Source of the DNA: Shimia_B sp038525525
GTDB lineage: Bacteria; Pseudomonadota; Alphaproteobacteria; Rhodobacterales; Rhodobacteraceae
DNA: 64,000 bases
NCBI GenBank assembly: GCA_038525525.1
Contig: JBCBHO010000003.1
Span: 603,896-667,895, forward strand
Reading direction: 5' to 3'
Positions 8,756 through 16,498 of this stretch are shown piece after piece. Under the pieces are notes generated by a model. It saw only the letters and a list, made by a program, of their open reading frames with translations, had not been told where the DNA came from and made no database searches. The position numbers and the translations under genes are program-made. Each line of letters starts with the position of its first letter. Position 1 is the stretch's first letter.

Positions 8756-9538
8756 ATGGTCGGTGTCGAATTTTGGGGAAACGTAGACCTTGCCTCGGTC
8801 GCCATCTGGTCGTTCTGGGGCTTCTTCGCGTTCCTGATCTACTACCTTCAGACGGAGAACATGCGGGAGGGCTACCCGCTGGAGAACGACGAGGGCGAGC
8901 GCGCGGGCAACCAGGGCCCGTTCCCGGTGCCGTCGCCGAAGACGTTCCACCTGCCCCATGGGCGCGGTGACGTGACGGTGCCGTCCGAGGAGAACGAGGC
9001 CGCGCATCGCCGCGAGGATCTCGCGCTCGTCAAGATGGGCACGGCGCAGGGTTCGCCTTTCATGCCCACGGGCGATCCGATGAAGGATGGCGTGGGCCCG
9101 GCCTCCTGGACACCGCGCCGCGACGTGCCCGAGCTCGACGGCAAGGGGCACCCGAAGATCGTGCCCATGGCCACGCTCGATGCCTTCACCGTGTCCGCAG
9201 GGCGCGATCCGAGGGGTCTCATCGTGCAGGCGGGTGACGGCGAGCCCGTGGGCGTCGTCAGCGACATGTGGATCGACGAGCCCGAACAGCTCGTGCGGTA
9301 TCTCGAGATCGAGCTCACCGACCAGATCGGCGGCGGCAAGCGCCTCATCCCCATGACGCTCGCCGTCATCAAGCGTGATCGCGTGAAGGTGCAGTCGCTC
9401 TTCGAGGAGCATTTCGCAGGCATCCCCGCGACGGCCTCGCCCACCCAGGTGACCTGCCTCGAGGAGGATAAGATCTCCGCCTACGTCGCCGGCGGCAAGC
9501 TCTACGCATCCGAGGCGCGGCTCGAGCCGCAACTCTGA
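8756..9538 (+). CDS. puhA: PuhA, photosynthetic reaction centre H subunit
   Basis: A 260-residue H subunit that caps the cytoplasmic face of the reaction centre and helps tune proton delivery to QB. One N-terminal transmembrane helix at about residues 12-33 (VAIWSFWGFFAFLIYYLQ) is followed by the QTENMREGYPLE motif and a cytoplasmic PRC-barrel domain (LIVQAGDGEPVGVVSDMWID). Length equals the family norm. It has a clear AAAGGAA ribosome binding site. A hairpin lies just downstream, before puhB. Confidence 0.97.
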   Translation: MVGVEFWGNVDLASVAIWSFWGFFAFLIYYLQTENMREGYPLENDEGERAGNQGPFPVPSPKTFHLPHGRGDVTVPSEENEAAHRREDLALVKMGTAQGSPFMPTGDPMKDGVGPASWTPRRDVPELDGKGHPKIVPMATLDAFTVSAGRDPRGLIVQAGDGEPVGVVSDMWIDEPEQLVRYLEIELTDQIGGGKRLIPMTLAVIKRDRVKVQSLFEEHFAGIPATASPTQVTCLEEDKISAYVAGGKLYASEARLEPQL

Positions 9539-9548
9539 CAACAGGGCC

Positions 9549-9572
9549 CACGAATTTCTTCGGAAATTCGTG
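9549..9572. repeat. Perfect hairpin with TTCG tetraloop between puhA and puhB
   Basis: CACGAATTTC (9549-9558), TTCG loop, GAAATTCGTG (9563-9572): a perfect 10-bp stem with a stable UUCG tetraloop. The inner 20 bases recur exactly at 54547-54566 in an unrelated gap. It is not followed by a T-run, so it may be an mRNA processing or stabilising stem or a dispersed repeat rather than an intrinsic terminator. Confidence 0.7.
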
Positions 9573-9601
9573 TCCCCGGTCCGCAAACCAGGAGACCAGA
9601 C

Positions 9602-10279
9602 ATGGCCACATTGATCGAGAACGACGACGATTTCGCCTTCGACCACGCGCCGGGCTTGCCCGAGGCGCTGCCGGAGGGGGAGGAGATCCTCTGGCAGGGG
9701 CGCCCCCGCGTGGTGCCGCTGGCGCGACAGTCGCTCTGGCTCGATTGGGTGATCGGCTATTTCGTGCTGATTACGCTGTGGCGGATCGGGGCCTCCCTTG
9801 CAGACTTCACCGTGGCCGAAGCGCTCGGCCACGGTGTGCCCCTCGTCCTCCTCGGGGCGGCTGCTGTTTTGGTGATCCTCTTCATCGCCTGGCTCCAGGT
9901 CCGCGGGACGATCTACACGCTCACCTCCCGCCGGGTGGTGATGCGCATCGGGGCCGCGCTGCCGATCACGCTCAACCTGCCTTACCAGTGGCTTGAGAAC
10001 GCGGGGCTCGAGACCCGCAAGGACGGCACCGGCACCATCGCGCTCCAACTAAAGGGTGAGAGCAAGGTCTCTTACCTGATGGCCTGGCCGCATTTGCGCC
10101 CCTGGCGCATGGCCCGGCCGGAACCCGCCCTCCGCTGCATACCTGACGCCGCCAAAGTCGCTGAGATTCTGGCCACCGCAGCGGAGGCGCGGGTCTCCGA
10201 CGCCTCATCCATCAAAGTCGCACCCGCCGCCGCAGCCTCGAGCGCGGCCCCGGGCGGTGCGGCGGTCCCAGCGGAGTGA
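9602..10279 (+). CDS. puhB: PuhB, reaction centre assembly protein
   Basis: A 225-residue membrane protein of the PuhB family, an assembly factor for the reaction centre-LH1 complex. Two hydrophobic helices (about residues 45-66 and 75-97) are followed by a PH-like domain with YTLTSRRVVMRIGAALP. The N-terminal EILWQGRPR is typical of bacterial PH-domain proteins. The last ~30 residues are Ala/Pro-rich and probably flexible. The ribosome binding site is AGGAGA. The 3' end runs close to puhC. Confidence 0.92.
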   Translation: MATLIENDDDFAFDHAPGLPEALPEGEEILWQGRPRVVPLARQSLWLDWVIGYFVLITLWRIGASLADFTVAEALGHGVPLVLLGAAAVLVILFIAWLQVRGTIYTLTSRRVVMRIGAALPITLNLPYQWLENAGLETRKDGTGTIALQLKGESKVSYLMAWPHLRPWRMARPEPALRCIPDAAKVAEILATAAEARVSDASSIKVAPAAAASSAAPGGAAVPAE

Positions 10280-10284
10280 AGCCC

Positions 10285-10776
10285 ATGACCGATTTCAATC
10301 ACCACACCACGCTCGCCCACGAACAGGCCAAGCTCGTGCGTCGCGACAAGGAGATGATCCCCCTCGTCCTCGTGCGCGCCATGTTCGGCCTGGCCATCGT
10401 CTCCGTGGCACTCGTGGCCTTCGCCCGCCTCACGGACCGTCCGCTCGTGGGCCAGCCCACGCAGCCGCCCATCGTGGCCGAGCGGGTCGTCTACCTCGCG
10501 CCCGGCACGCATCGCGGCACCTACATCCTGACCGATGAGGCCGGCGCGCTTCTGGTGGATTCCACCGTCTATAAGGCTGGCTTCCTCGGCGCGGTGGGCC
10601 AGGCCATCGAACGCCGCCGCAAGATAACGCGCTCGGACACGTCCGCGCCGCTCACCCTCGTGCGCCGGGACACCGGGCGCATCGATATCGTCGACCCCAC
10701 CTCGGATTTCTCCATCGAGCTCCACGGCTACGGGTCCGACAATATCGCTCTCTTCGCCGGGCTTCTGCCCGAATAA
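10285..10776 (+). CDS. puhC: PuhC, photosynthetic complex assembly protein
   Basis: A 163-residue protein with one N-terminal membrane segment (about residues 20-45, LVLVRAMFGLAIVSVALVAF) and a periplasmic domain. PuhC helps organise the reaction centre-LH1-PufX core. ATG at 10285 is preferred because GGAG at 10273-10276 lies eight bases upstream; a GTG at 10276 overlapping the puhB stop is an alternative. The position after puhB and the REKEMIPLVLVRAM-like start (RRDKEMIPLVLVRAM) support the call. Confidence 0.9.
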   Translation: MTDFNHHTTLAHEQAKLVRRDKEMIPLVLVRAMFGLAIVSVALVAFARLTDRPLVGQPTQPPIVAERVVYLAPGTHRGTYILTDEAGALLVDSTVYKAGFLGAVGQAIERRRKITRSDTSAPLTLVRRDTGRIDIVDPTSDFSIELHGYGSDNIALFAGLLPE

Positions 10777-10801
10777 CCCCTTTCCAAGAGGAGTTGGAAC
10801 C

Positions 10802-11098
10802 ATGGGAATACTCACACGCGACAGGGAAACCGCACCCTGCACGGTGACCGTGAGCCACCGCTTTGAAGAGCTTTCGGCCCACGTCAAATTCAACAACGGC
10901 GCCGTCATCCACCCGGGAGACAGCGTCCTCGTCCACGGGAGCGAGATCATGGCGCCCTACGGCGAGGTGGTGGAAGAGGACCGCACCGCCACCATCACCC
11001 GCGCCTCCGCGCTCGAGCGTCTCTGGACGCGCTCCACGGGCGATCTCGAGTTCATGGAGCTTTGCGAATTCTCGTTCTCCGAGGAGGTGATGTCATGA
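10802..11098 (+). CDS. Conserved photosynthesis-cluster protein of unknown function between puhC and acsF
   Basis: A 98-residue soluble protein (MGILTRDRETAPCTVTVSHR at the start) with no signal peptide or membrane segment. It has a predicted small beta-rich core (HVKFNNGAVIHPGDSVLVHG). An unnamed ORF sits at this place, before acsF, in many alphaproteobacterial photosynthesis clusters, so a role linked to the cyclase or to complex assembly is likely but unproven. It has a strong AAGAGGAG ribosome binding site, and its stop overlaps the acsF start (ATGA), implying coupled translation. Confidence 0.8.
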   Translation: MGILTRDRETAPCTVTVSHRFEELSAHVKFNNGAVIHPGDSVLVHGSEIMAPYGEVVEEDRTATITRASALERLWTRSTGDLEFMELCEFSFSEEVMS

Positions 11099-12243
11099 AC
11101 GTGCAGAACCCCAAACACATGAACGGCAACCATTCCGAGACGTCGCTTCACGGCACGAACGAAGCGCTGAGCGAGATCGCCGAGCGCGGCGCAGTGAAAA
11201 GCGATGCAGAGGCCACCGAGGTGGCCATGCAGGACACGCTGCTCACGCCGCGCTTCTACACCACCGACTTCGACGAGATGGACGCCATCGACGTCACCTC
11301 TGTGCGCGCGGACTGGGACCAGCTCATTGGCGAGATGGTCGCAGATCCCAACAAGGGGCACTTCAAGAAGAACGAGGACTGGGACCACGTGGACTGGGAC
11401 GGCATGGAGCCCAAGCTCAAGGCCGAGTTCATCGACTTCCTGATCTCGTCCTGCACGGCGGAATTCTCCGGCTGCGTGCTCTACAAGGAGATGAAGCGGC
11501 GGGGCTCCAACAAGGACATCACCCAGCTCTTCCAGCTCATGGCCCGCGACGAGGCCCGCCACGCGGGCTTCATCAACGACGCGCTGCGCGAAGCGGGGAT
11601 CAAGGTGAACCTGGGCTTCCTGACCCAGCAGAAGAAGTACACCTACTTCCGGCCGAAGTTCATCTACTACGCCACCTATCTGAGCGAGAAGATCGGCTAC
11701 GCGCGCTACATCACGATCTTCCGCCATCTGCAGGCGAACCCTGAGCACCGCTTCCACCCGATCTTCAAGTGGTTCGAGGAATGGTGCAACGACGAGTTCC
11801 GCCACGGCGAGGCCTTCGCGCTTCTCATGAAGACGGACCCGAAGCTCACGCAGGGCGGCAACCGGCTCTGGATCAAGTTCTTCTTGACGGCGGTCTATTC
11901 CACCATGTGGGTCCGCGACCATCAGCGCCCCGCATTCCATGCGGCGCTCGGCGTCGATGAGGAATGGTACGGGCAGGAGGTCTTCACCAAGACATCCGAG
12001 CTCACGAAGCAGATCTTCCCCTTCACGCTCGACATCGACAGCCCGCGCTGGAAACCGGCGCTGCGGCGGATGGAGAAAGCGTCGCGCCAGGTGGCGCGGG
12101 GCAAGAAGGCGGGCGGCCTGGGCGGTGCCCTCGACCGCGTGCTGGGATCCGCCAAGGCCGCGGCGGCGTTCGTGGCGCTCTACACGATCCCCGTTGTGCG
12201 CCATGAGGTGCCGGAGAGCACGCGGCTGGAGCCGGCCTACTGA
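11095..12243 (+). CDS. acsF: AcsF, aerobic Mg-protoporphyrin IX monomethyl ester (oxidative) cyclase
   Basis: A 382-residue di-iron oxygenase that forms the isocyclic E ring using O2. Two carboxylate-bridged iron-binding ExxH motifs are visible: ARDEARHAGF near residue 155 and CNDEFRHGEAF near residue 235; ETSLHG-type leader residues and WDHVDWDGMEP are also family-like. ATG at 11095 overlaps the preceding ORF; an upstream in-frame ATG at 11062 lies inside that gene. The oxygen-dependent enzyme suggests pigment synthesis under aerobic conditions; no anaerobic bchE is present in this window. Confidence 0.97.
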   Translation: MNVQNPKHMNGNHSETSLHGTNEALSEIAERGAVKSDAEATEVAMQDTLLTPRFYTTDFDEMDAIDVTSVRADWDQLIGEMVADPNKGHFKKNEDWDHVDWDGMEPKLKAEFIDFLISSCTAEFSGCVLYKEMKRRGSNKDITQLFQLMARDEARHAGFINDALREAGIKVNLGFLTQQKKYTYFRPKFIYYATYLSEKIGYARYITIFRHLQANPEHRFHPIFKWFEEWCNDEFRHGEAFALLMKTDPKLTQGGNRLWIKFFLTAVYSTMWVRDHQRPAFHAALGVDEEWYGQEVFTKTSELTKQIFPFTLDIDSPRWKPALRRMEKASRQVARGKKAGGLGGALDRVLGSAKAAAAFVALYTIPVVRHEVPESTRLEPAY

Positions 12244-12266
12244 TGGCGGGCCGCGCGCGCCTTGAC

Positions 12267-12302
12267 ACATCGGATCTGGGGCTCTGCCCCAGACCCAGAT
12301 GT
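12267..12302. repeat. Hairpin between acsF and puhE
   Basis: TCTGGGGC (12275-12282), loop TCT, GCCCCAGA (12286-12293), a perfect 8-bp stem extended by an outer ACATC/GATGT pairing (12267-12271 with 12298-12302). No T-run follows on the + strand. The GGGGCTCTGCCCC core resembles a widespread class of alphaproteobacterial intergenic palindromes. It may serve as an mRNA stability element within the operon. Confidence 0.55.
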
Positions 12303-12331
12303 ATGTCGCGAAGGATCAAGGGGTGCGCTCC

Positions 12332-13141
12332 ATGACGGCCCTCGCGGCTCTCCTCGTCGCGCTCATGGCGTGGTGGGTGGGGACGGGTGTGATCCTCCTC
12401 GCCGTGCGCCGTGCTGATGTGGCGGGCGCTGGGCCGCTCGGGCTCGTGCTTGGCGGTCTGCCGTTCCTCGTGTTCGGGCTCGTGGGAGTGCCGGTGGCAG
12501 CGGGCGATGCCAGCGTGGCGGGGCTCTACGGAGGCTTCTTCGCGGCGCTGGCGCTTTGGGGCTGGATCGAGCTTTCCTTCATGTCGGGGCTCATCACCGG
12601 GCCGAACCGGGCGCCTCTGGCGCCGGGCGCCACGGGGCTTGCGCGGGTCTGGGCGGCGTGGTGGGCCGTGGCCTGGCACGAAGTGCTGCTCCTCGCGGGG
12701 CTCGTCTACGTCCTGTGGGCCACCGCCGACGGCGCGCAAGCCATGGCGGGCTGGACCTTCGGCGTGCTTTACGGCGCGCGGGTTTTGGCCAAGCTCAACC
12801 TCTTTCTCGGCGTGCCGGGCATCAACCACGATGCCGTGCCGCGCGCGCTCTCGCATATCCCGTCCTACTTCAGGCAGGGGGATCCCTCGGTCCTTTTTCC
12901 AATCTCCGTCATCATCCTCTCGCTGGGCACGGCGCTCTGGCTCTCCCGGCTCGCGGGGGCGGGAAGCGTGGAGGAGACGGTCACCTTCGGATTGCTGTCC
13001 GCGCTCACGGGGCTCGCGCTCCTCGAGCACTGGATGATGCTCCTGCCCATGGCGGACACGAAACTATGGCGCTGGCTCATGCCCTCCCGCGGCGAGGCGC
13101 GCCCAACTCCCGGTCAACCCGGCCCCCAAGAACAGGGATAG
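12332..13141 (+). CDS. puhE: PuhE, photosynthetic complex assembly membrane protein (DUF3623)
   Basis: A 269-residue membrane protein with about seven hydrophobic segments. PuhE modulates reaction centre and pigment levels in Rhodobacter. Family-typical stretches include GWIELSFMSGLITGP, WHEVLLL and LNLFLGVPGINHD. The start at 12332 is chosen because AAGGGG at 12318-12323 is spaced eight bases from ATG; an earlier in-frame ATG at 12299 lies in the hairpin and lacks a ribosome site. The stop at 13139-13141 is four bases before hemA. Confidence 0.92.
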   Translation: MTALAALLVALMAWWVGTGVILLAVRRADVAGAGPLGLVLGGLPFLVFGLVGVPVAAGDASVAGLYGGFFAALALWGWIELSFMSGLITGPNRAPLAPGATGLARVWAAWWAVAWHEVLLLAGLVYVLWATADGAQAMAGWTFGVLYGARVLAKLNLFLGVPGINHDAVPRALSHIPSYFRQGDPSVLFPISVIILSLGTALWLSRLAGAGSVEETVTFGLLSALTGLALLEHWMMLLPMADTKLWRWLMPSRGEARPTPGQPGPQEQG

Positions 13142-13144
13142 ACG

Positions 13145-14356
13145 ATGAACTTCGACCAGATTTTTGAAGACCAGTTGAAGACGTTGAAAGACGAAGGAAA
13201 CTATCGGTACTTCGCCGAGCTCGAGCGCTGTTGCGAGAAGTTTCCCAAGGCCGCCAATCACGGCCCCGACGGGGTGCGCGACGTGACCGTCTGGTGTTCC
13301 AACGACTATCTCGGCATGGGCCAGAACCCGAAGGTCATCGCCGCCATGCAGGAGGCCGTTGCGCGCTGCGGCACCGGCGCGGGCGGGACACGCAACATCT
13401 CGGGCACGAACCACGATCACCTGCTCCTCGAGCGCGAGGTGGCCGATCTCCACGGCAAGGAAGCGGGTCTCCTCTTCACCTCGGGCTACATCTCGAACTG
13501 GGCCACGCTGTCGACCTTGGGCGCGCGCATCCCCGATGTCGTTATCTTCTCCGACAGCGAGAACCACGCCTCCATGATCGAGGGCATCCGGCATTCGAAG
13601 GCCGACAAGGTGATCTGGAGGCACAACGACGCAAAAGACCTCGACCGCAAGCTCGCCGCGGTGGGTGACCGCCCCAAGCTCGTCGCCTTCGAGAGCGTCT
13701 ATTCCATGGATGGCGACATCTGCCCCATGGAGGAGATCCTCGATGTCTGTGAAAAGCACGGCGCGCTGACCTACCTCGACGAGGTCCATGCCGTGGGCAT
13801 GTACGGGCCCCGCGGCGGCGGCGTGAGCGAGGAGCGCGGGCTGGCGCATCGCATCGACATCATCGAGGGCACGCTGGGCAAGGCTTTCGGCTGCGTGGGC
13901 GGCTATATCACGGGCTCCGCAGCCATCTGCGACTTCGTCCGGTCCTTCGCCTCGGGCTTCATCTTCACCACGGCCCTGCCGCCCGCCGTGGCCGCCGCGG
14001 CGCGTACCTCCATCGCGCATCTCAAGGAGAGCCAGATCGAGCGGGCCGGGCAGCGTCGGCAAGTGGCCAAGCTCCGTGCCGCCCTCGAGCGCGCGGGCAT
14101 CCCCTACATGAAGAACGAGAGCCACATCGTGCCAGTCATGATCGGGGATCCGAAGAAGACCCGGATGATCTCCGACTACCTGATGGAGACGTTCGGCATC
14201 TATGTGCAGCCGATCAACTACCCCACCGTGCCCAAGGGGACGGAACGGCTCCGCTTCACGCCCTCGCCGCTTCATTCCGACGCCGAAATCGAGCGATTGG
14301 CCGGTGCGCTCAGCACGCTTTGGGAACAATGCGCGCTCGCACGCGCTGTAGCATAG
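13145..14356 (+). CDS. hemA: 5-aminolevulinate synthase
   Basis: A 403-residue PLP enzyme condensing glycine and succinyl-CoA to 5-aminolevulinate, the entry step of tetrapyrrole synthesis by the Shemin pathway of alphaproteobacteria. WCSNDYLGMGQNP near residue 57, the aspartate motif YLDEVHAVGMYG near residue 215 and GTLGKAFGC with the PLP lysine at about residue 246 are all present. Length matches HemA/HemT. It closes the bch-puh operon, which links precursor supply to pigment demand. Confidence 0.97.
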   Translation: MNFDQIFEDQLKTLKDEGNYRYFAELERCCEKFPKAANHGPDGVRDVTVWCSNDYLGMGQNPKVIAAMQEAVARCGTGAGGTRNISGTNHDHLLLEREVADLHGKEAGLLFTSGYISNWATLSTLGARIPDVVIFSDSENHASMIEGIRHSKADKVIWRHNDAKDLDRKLAAVGDRPKLVAFESVYSMDGDICPMEEILDVCEKHGALTYLDEVHAVGMYGPRGGGVSEERGLAHRIDIIEGTLGKAFGCVGGYITGSAAICDFVRSFASGFIFTTALPPAVAAAARTSIAHLKESQIERAGQRRQVAKLRAALERAGIPYMKNESHIVPVMIGDPKKTRMISDYLMETFGIYVQPINYPTVPKGTERLRFTPSPLHSDAEIERLAGALSTLWEQCALARAVA

Positions 14357-14451
14357 CAAGACGCATAAAATTTCCCCAGAATGTGGACGGGCGGCCTTTA
14401 CCCCAGCCTTCGCGCGGCTAGGTGCCTCCACGGAACGCAAAGGAGTACACT

Positions 14452-14961
14452 ATGAAACTCACACGTCGTGAACAGCTTGCCCTCATGGGCGGCGCACTGA
14501 CCGCAACGGCCCTCCCGGCCTCCCTTTCCGCGGACAGTCACGCGGCCGCCGAGCCGACGACGCACGTCGTCGAGATGCTGAACCAGGATCCCGACAACCC
14601 GCGCGAGCGCCAGATCTATTCACCCGCAGTGCTGCGCATGCAGCCGGGCGACACCGTGCGCTTTGTCTCCGTGGACCGGGGTCACAACGCCCAGTCCAAC
14701 GAAGACTATTCGCCAGAGGGCGGCACCGAATGGGCGTCTGCCATCAACGAGGACTTCGAGGTCACGATCGACGTCGAAGGTGCCTACATGTACGAGTGCC
14801 AGCCGCACGCGTCCGCAGGCATGATCGGCCTCCTGCTCGTCGGCGATGTCTCGGGCAACTACGAAGATCTCAAGGGTGAGCGCTTCCGTGGCCGGGCCCG
14901 CCAGCGCGCGGAGCAATATTTCGAGGAGGCGGACGCCATCCTCGCGGAAGAATCCGCGTAA
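14452..14961 (+). CDS. Pseudoazurin (type I blue copper protein), Tat-exported
   Basis: A 169-residue precursor. The N-terminus MKLTRREQLALMGGALTATA is a twin-arginine signal, so the protein is probably exported folded to the periplasm. The cupredoxin domain has the first copper ligand in DRGHNAQ and the Cys-His-Met set in YECQPHASAGM. VEMLNQDP, LRMQPGDTVRF and INEDFEV are pseudoazurin-like. It is a small electron carrier; next to a photosynthesis cluster it could feed the reaction centre or a denitrification or oxidase branch, which the sequence cannot decide. Its own AGGAG site and the downstream terminator suggest a monocistronic unit. Confidence 0.88.
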   Translation: MKLTRREQLALMGGALTATALPASLSADSHAAAEPTTHVVEMLNQDPDNPRERQIYSPAVLRMQPGDTVRFVSVDRGHNAQSNEDYSPEGGTEWASAINEDFEVTIDVEGAYMYECQPHASAGMIGLLLVGDVSGNYEDLKGERFRGRARQRAEQYFEEADAILAEESA

Positions 14962-14982
14962 CCGCGCCGGATATCCTGGAAG

Positions 14983-15012
14983 CGGGGGCCCTCAGGGGCC
15001 CCCGTTTTCGTT
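14983..15012 (+). terminator. Rho-independent terminator of the pseudoazurin gene
   Basis: CGGGGGCCC (14983-14991), loop TCAG, GGGCCCCCG (14996-15004), then TTTTCGTTT. A 9-bp GC-rich stem with a U-tract 20 bases after the stop codon is a textbook intrinsic terminator. Confidence 0.9.
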
Positions 15013-15072
15013 TGGGGTTAATCAAGGTCGTGTGTGAGGTGAATTGGGGCGTTGGATCGCCATGCTGGCCGA

Positions 15073-15672
15073 TCACCAGAAGCGCAATCGTTCCCACGTC
15101 GTCACCGCGTCGAGCGTGAGCGGCGCGTCAGGGCCCACGGATACGGTGCGCGCGCTGATTTCCCGGCCCTCGAGGAATTCGGTCATCTCGACCTCCATCT
15201 CTCGCGGGAAGGTAAGCGAGAGCGGCGCGCGCCCCTCTACGTCCCACGCGATGAAGCCCGCGTAAGTCGACAGCTCTCCCAGCTCGAAGCGCGCATTGGG
15301 ATCGGTGACGTTGCAGACCGCCATGGCGATCCAGCCGTCGATCGGATCATCGAAATCCACAGGCAGACTGTCGGGATGCACCATGAGCGACATGGCCTCC
15401 ACCAGCGCGATCTCTCCGCCGATTACCGTTTCGATATCCGCCCAGAGCTCGTCGCCATAGATGTAGGTCCCCTCGCGGAAGGGCGCGATGTCCACGAGAC
15501 CCTCTGCATCGAGAAAGCCTGCCGGCAGCGGCGCGAGCAACGCCTCCGTCTCCAGCGTCTCGAACTTGACGAACATCTCAACCCCGCGCTCCGTCCGGTC
15601 GACGAGAAGCGTCAGGTCCGCCGCCGAAGCAGGCAGGGACGTGGAAAGAAAAAGGGCGAGCGTCGTTCGCAT
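15073..15672 (-). CDS. Hypothetical exported protein
   Basis: A 199-residue protein with a Sec signal peptide (MRTTLALFLSTSLPASA, probable cleavage before ADL). The mature part has many acidic residues and predicted beta strands (LTLLVDRTERGVEMFVKFET). I do not recognise the family; proteins of this kind are common in Rhodobacterales next to tetrapyrrole genes but have no known role. One Cys (AVCNV) is present. It is divergent from the cob operon and faces the pseudoazurin terminator. Confidence 0.75.
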   Translation of the reverse strand: MRTTLALFLSTSLPASAADLTLLVDRTERGVEMFVKFETLETEALLAPLPAGFLDAEGLVDIAPFREGTYIYGDELWADIETVIGGEIALVEAMSLMVHPDSLPVDFDDPIDGWIAMAVCNVTDPNARFELGELSTYAGFIAWDVEGRAPLSLTFPREMEVEMTEFLEGREISARTVSVGPDAPLTLDAVTTWERLRFW

Positions 15673-15674
15673 GC

Positions 15675-15688
15675 CCCATACTTATGGG
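15675..15688. promoter_or_regulatory. Palindrome adjoining the start of the exported hypothetical gene
   Basis: CCCATA-CT-TATGGG, a perfect 6+2+6 inverted repeat, lies directly upstream of the ATG on the reverse strand (start codon at 15670-15672) and overlaps the place of a ribosome binding site. It could be an operator or an RNA stem covering translation initiation. Confidence 0.35.
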
Positions 15689-15862
15689 ACAAGTGGGCGC
15701 TGACAACACCCCGCCGCCCTTTGCGATTGCTGGGAACCCGCCCGTGCCGTACACCCCACGCGACGAGGTGAACCACCCAGCACGGAGGGCCCCGCGCGCC
15801 GACCCAAGACGGGGGCGCAGAGGGCCGCGTCAGACGCGCCGCGCGGGCAGATGGGACGGATG

Positions 15863-16498
15863 ATGAGGCCATACGAGCGCGACCCGGCGGCGATCTATGC
15901 CCAGAGCTTTGCGACCGTGCGGAGCGAGGCCCGCCTCGAGCGCTTCCCGCCCGATATGGAGCCGCTTGTGATCCGGCTAATCCATGCCTGCGGGATGGTG
16001 GACATCGCCGATCGCTTGGCTTTCTCGCCGGATGCAGCAAGTGCGGGGCAGGCCGCGCTGGCGCAGGGCGCGCCCATTCTCTGCGATTGCGAGATGGTGG
16101 GGGCGGGCATCATCCGCCGCACGCTCAAGGGCAACGATGTCATCGTGACGCTCAACGAGACAGGCGTCCCCGCCGACGCCAAGGCCCGCGGGACGACGCG
16201 GAGCGCGGCCGCCGTGGAGCTCTGGAGCCCGCAGCTTGAGGGCGCGGTTGTGGCCATCGGCAACGCACCTACCGCGCTCTTTCACCTGCTCGAGATGATC
16301 GAGGCCGGCGCACCGCGCCCCGCCGTGATCCTCGGCTTTCCCGTGGGCTTTGTCGGCGCGGCTGAAAGCAAGGCCGAGCTCGCCGGCAATCCGCGCGGAT
16401 GCGCCTTCGTCACCCTACGCGGGCGCCGCGGCGGCTCGGCCATGGCCTCGGCGGCGGTCAACGCGCTCGCGGCGGGTCTCGATGGAGGCGTCGCATGA
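15863..16498 (+). CDS. cobH: Precorrin-8X methylmutase CobH
   Basis: A 211-residue enzyme that moves the C11 methyl to C12, giving hydrogenobyrinate in the cobalamin pathway. Typical CobH/CbiC motifs are YAQSFATVRSEA near the start, RLIHACGMVD with the conserved histidine, DCEMVGAGI, IGNAPTALFHLLE and GFPVGFVGAAESK. Several starts are possible (ATG at 15851, 15860, 15863); 15863 gives the usual MRPYE start. It opens a five-gene corrin operon in which every junction overlaps. Confidence 0.94.
   Translation: MRPYERDPAAIYAQSFATVRSEARLERFPPDMEPLVIRLIHACGMVDIADRLAFSPDAASAGQAALAQGAPILCDCEMVGAGIIRRTLKGNDVIVTLNETGVPADAKARGTTRSAAAVELWSPQLEGAVVAIGNAPTALFHLLEMIEAGAPRPAVILGFPVGFVGAAESKAELAGNPRGCAFVTLRGRRGGSAMASAAVNALAAGLDGGVA

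Noticed and set aside
7184..10048. Long reverse-strand open frame across lhaA, puhA and puhB
   Set aside because: Same GC-bias artefact; it covers several confirmed genes and gaps and encodes low-complexity charged sequence.
12262..12331. TTGACA at 12262-12267 as a promoter for puhE
   Set aside because: No matching -10 sequence at normal spacing; the hairpin sits in the way and puhE fits the upstream operon.
8738..14451. PpsR/CrtJ sites (TGT-N12-ACA) in the photosynthesis gaps
   Set aside because: No convincing pair was found in these short gaps; the operon promoter probably lies upstream of the window.
15673..15862. Possible cobalamin riboswitch upstream of cobH
   Set aside because: The conserved B12-box core and the surrounding helices could not be found on either strand.
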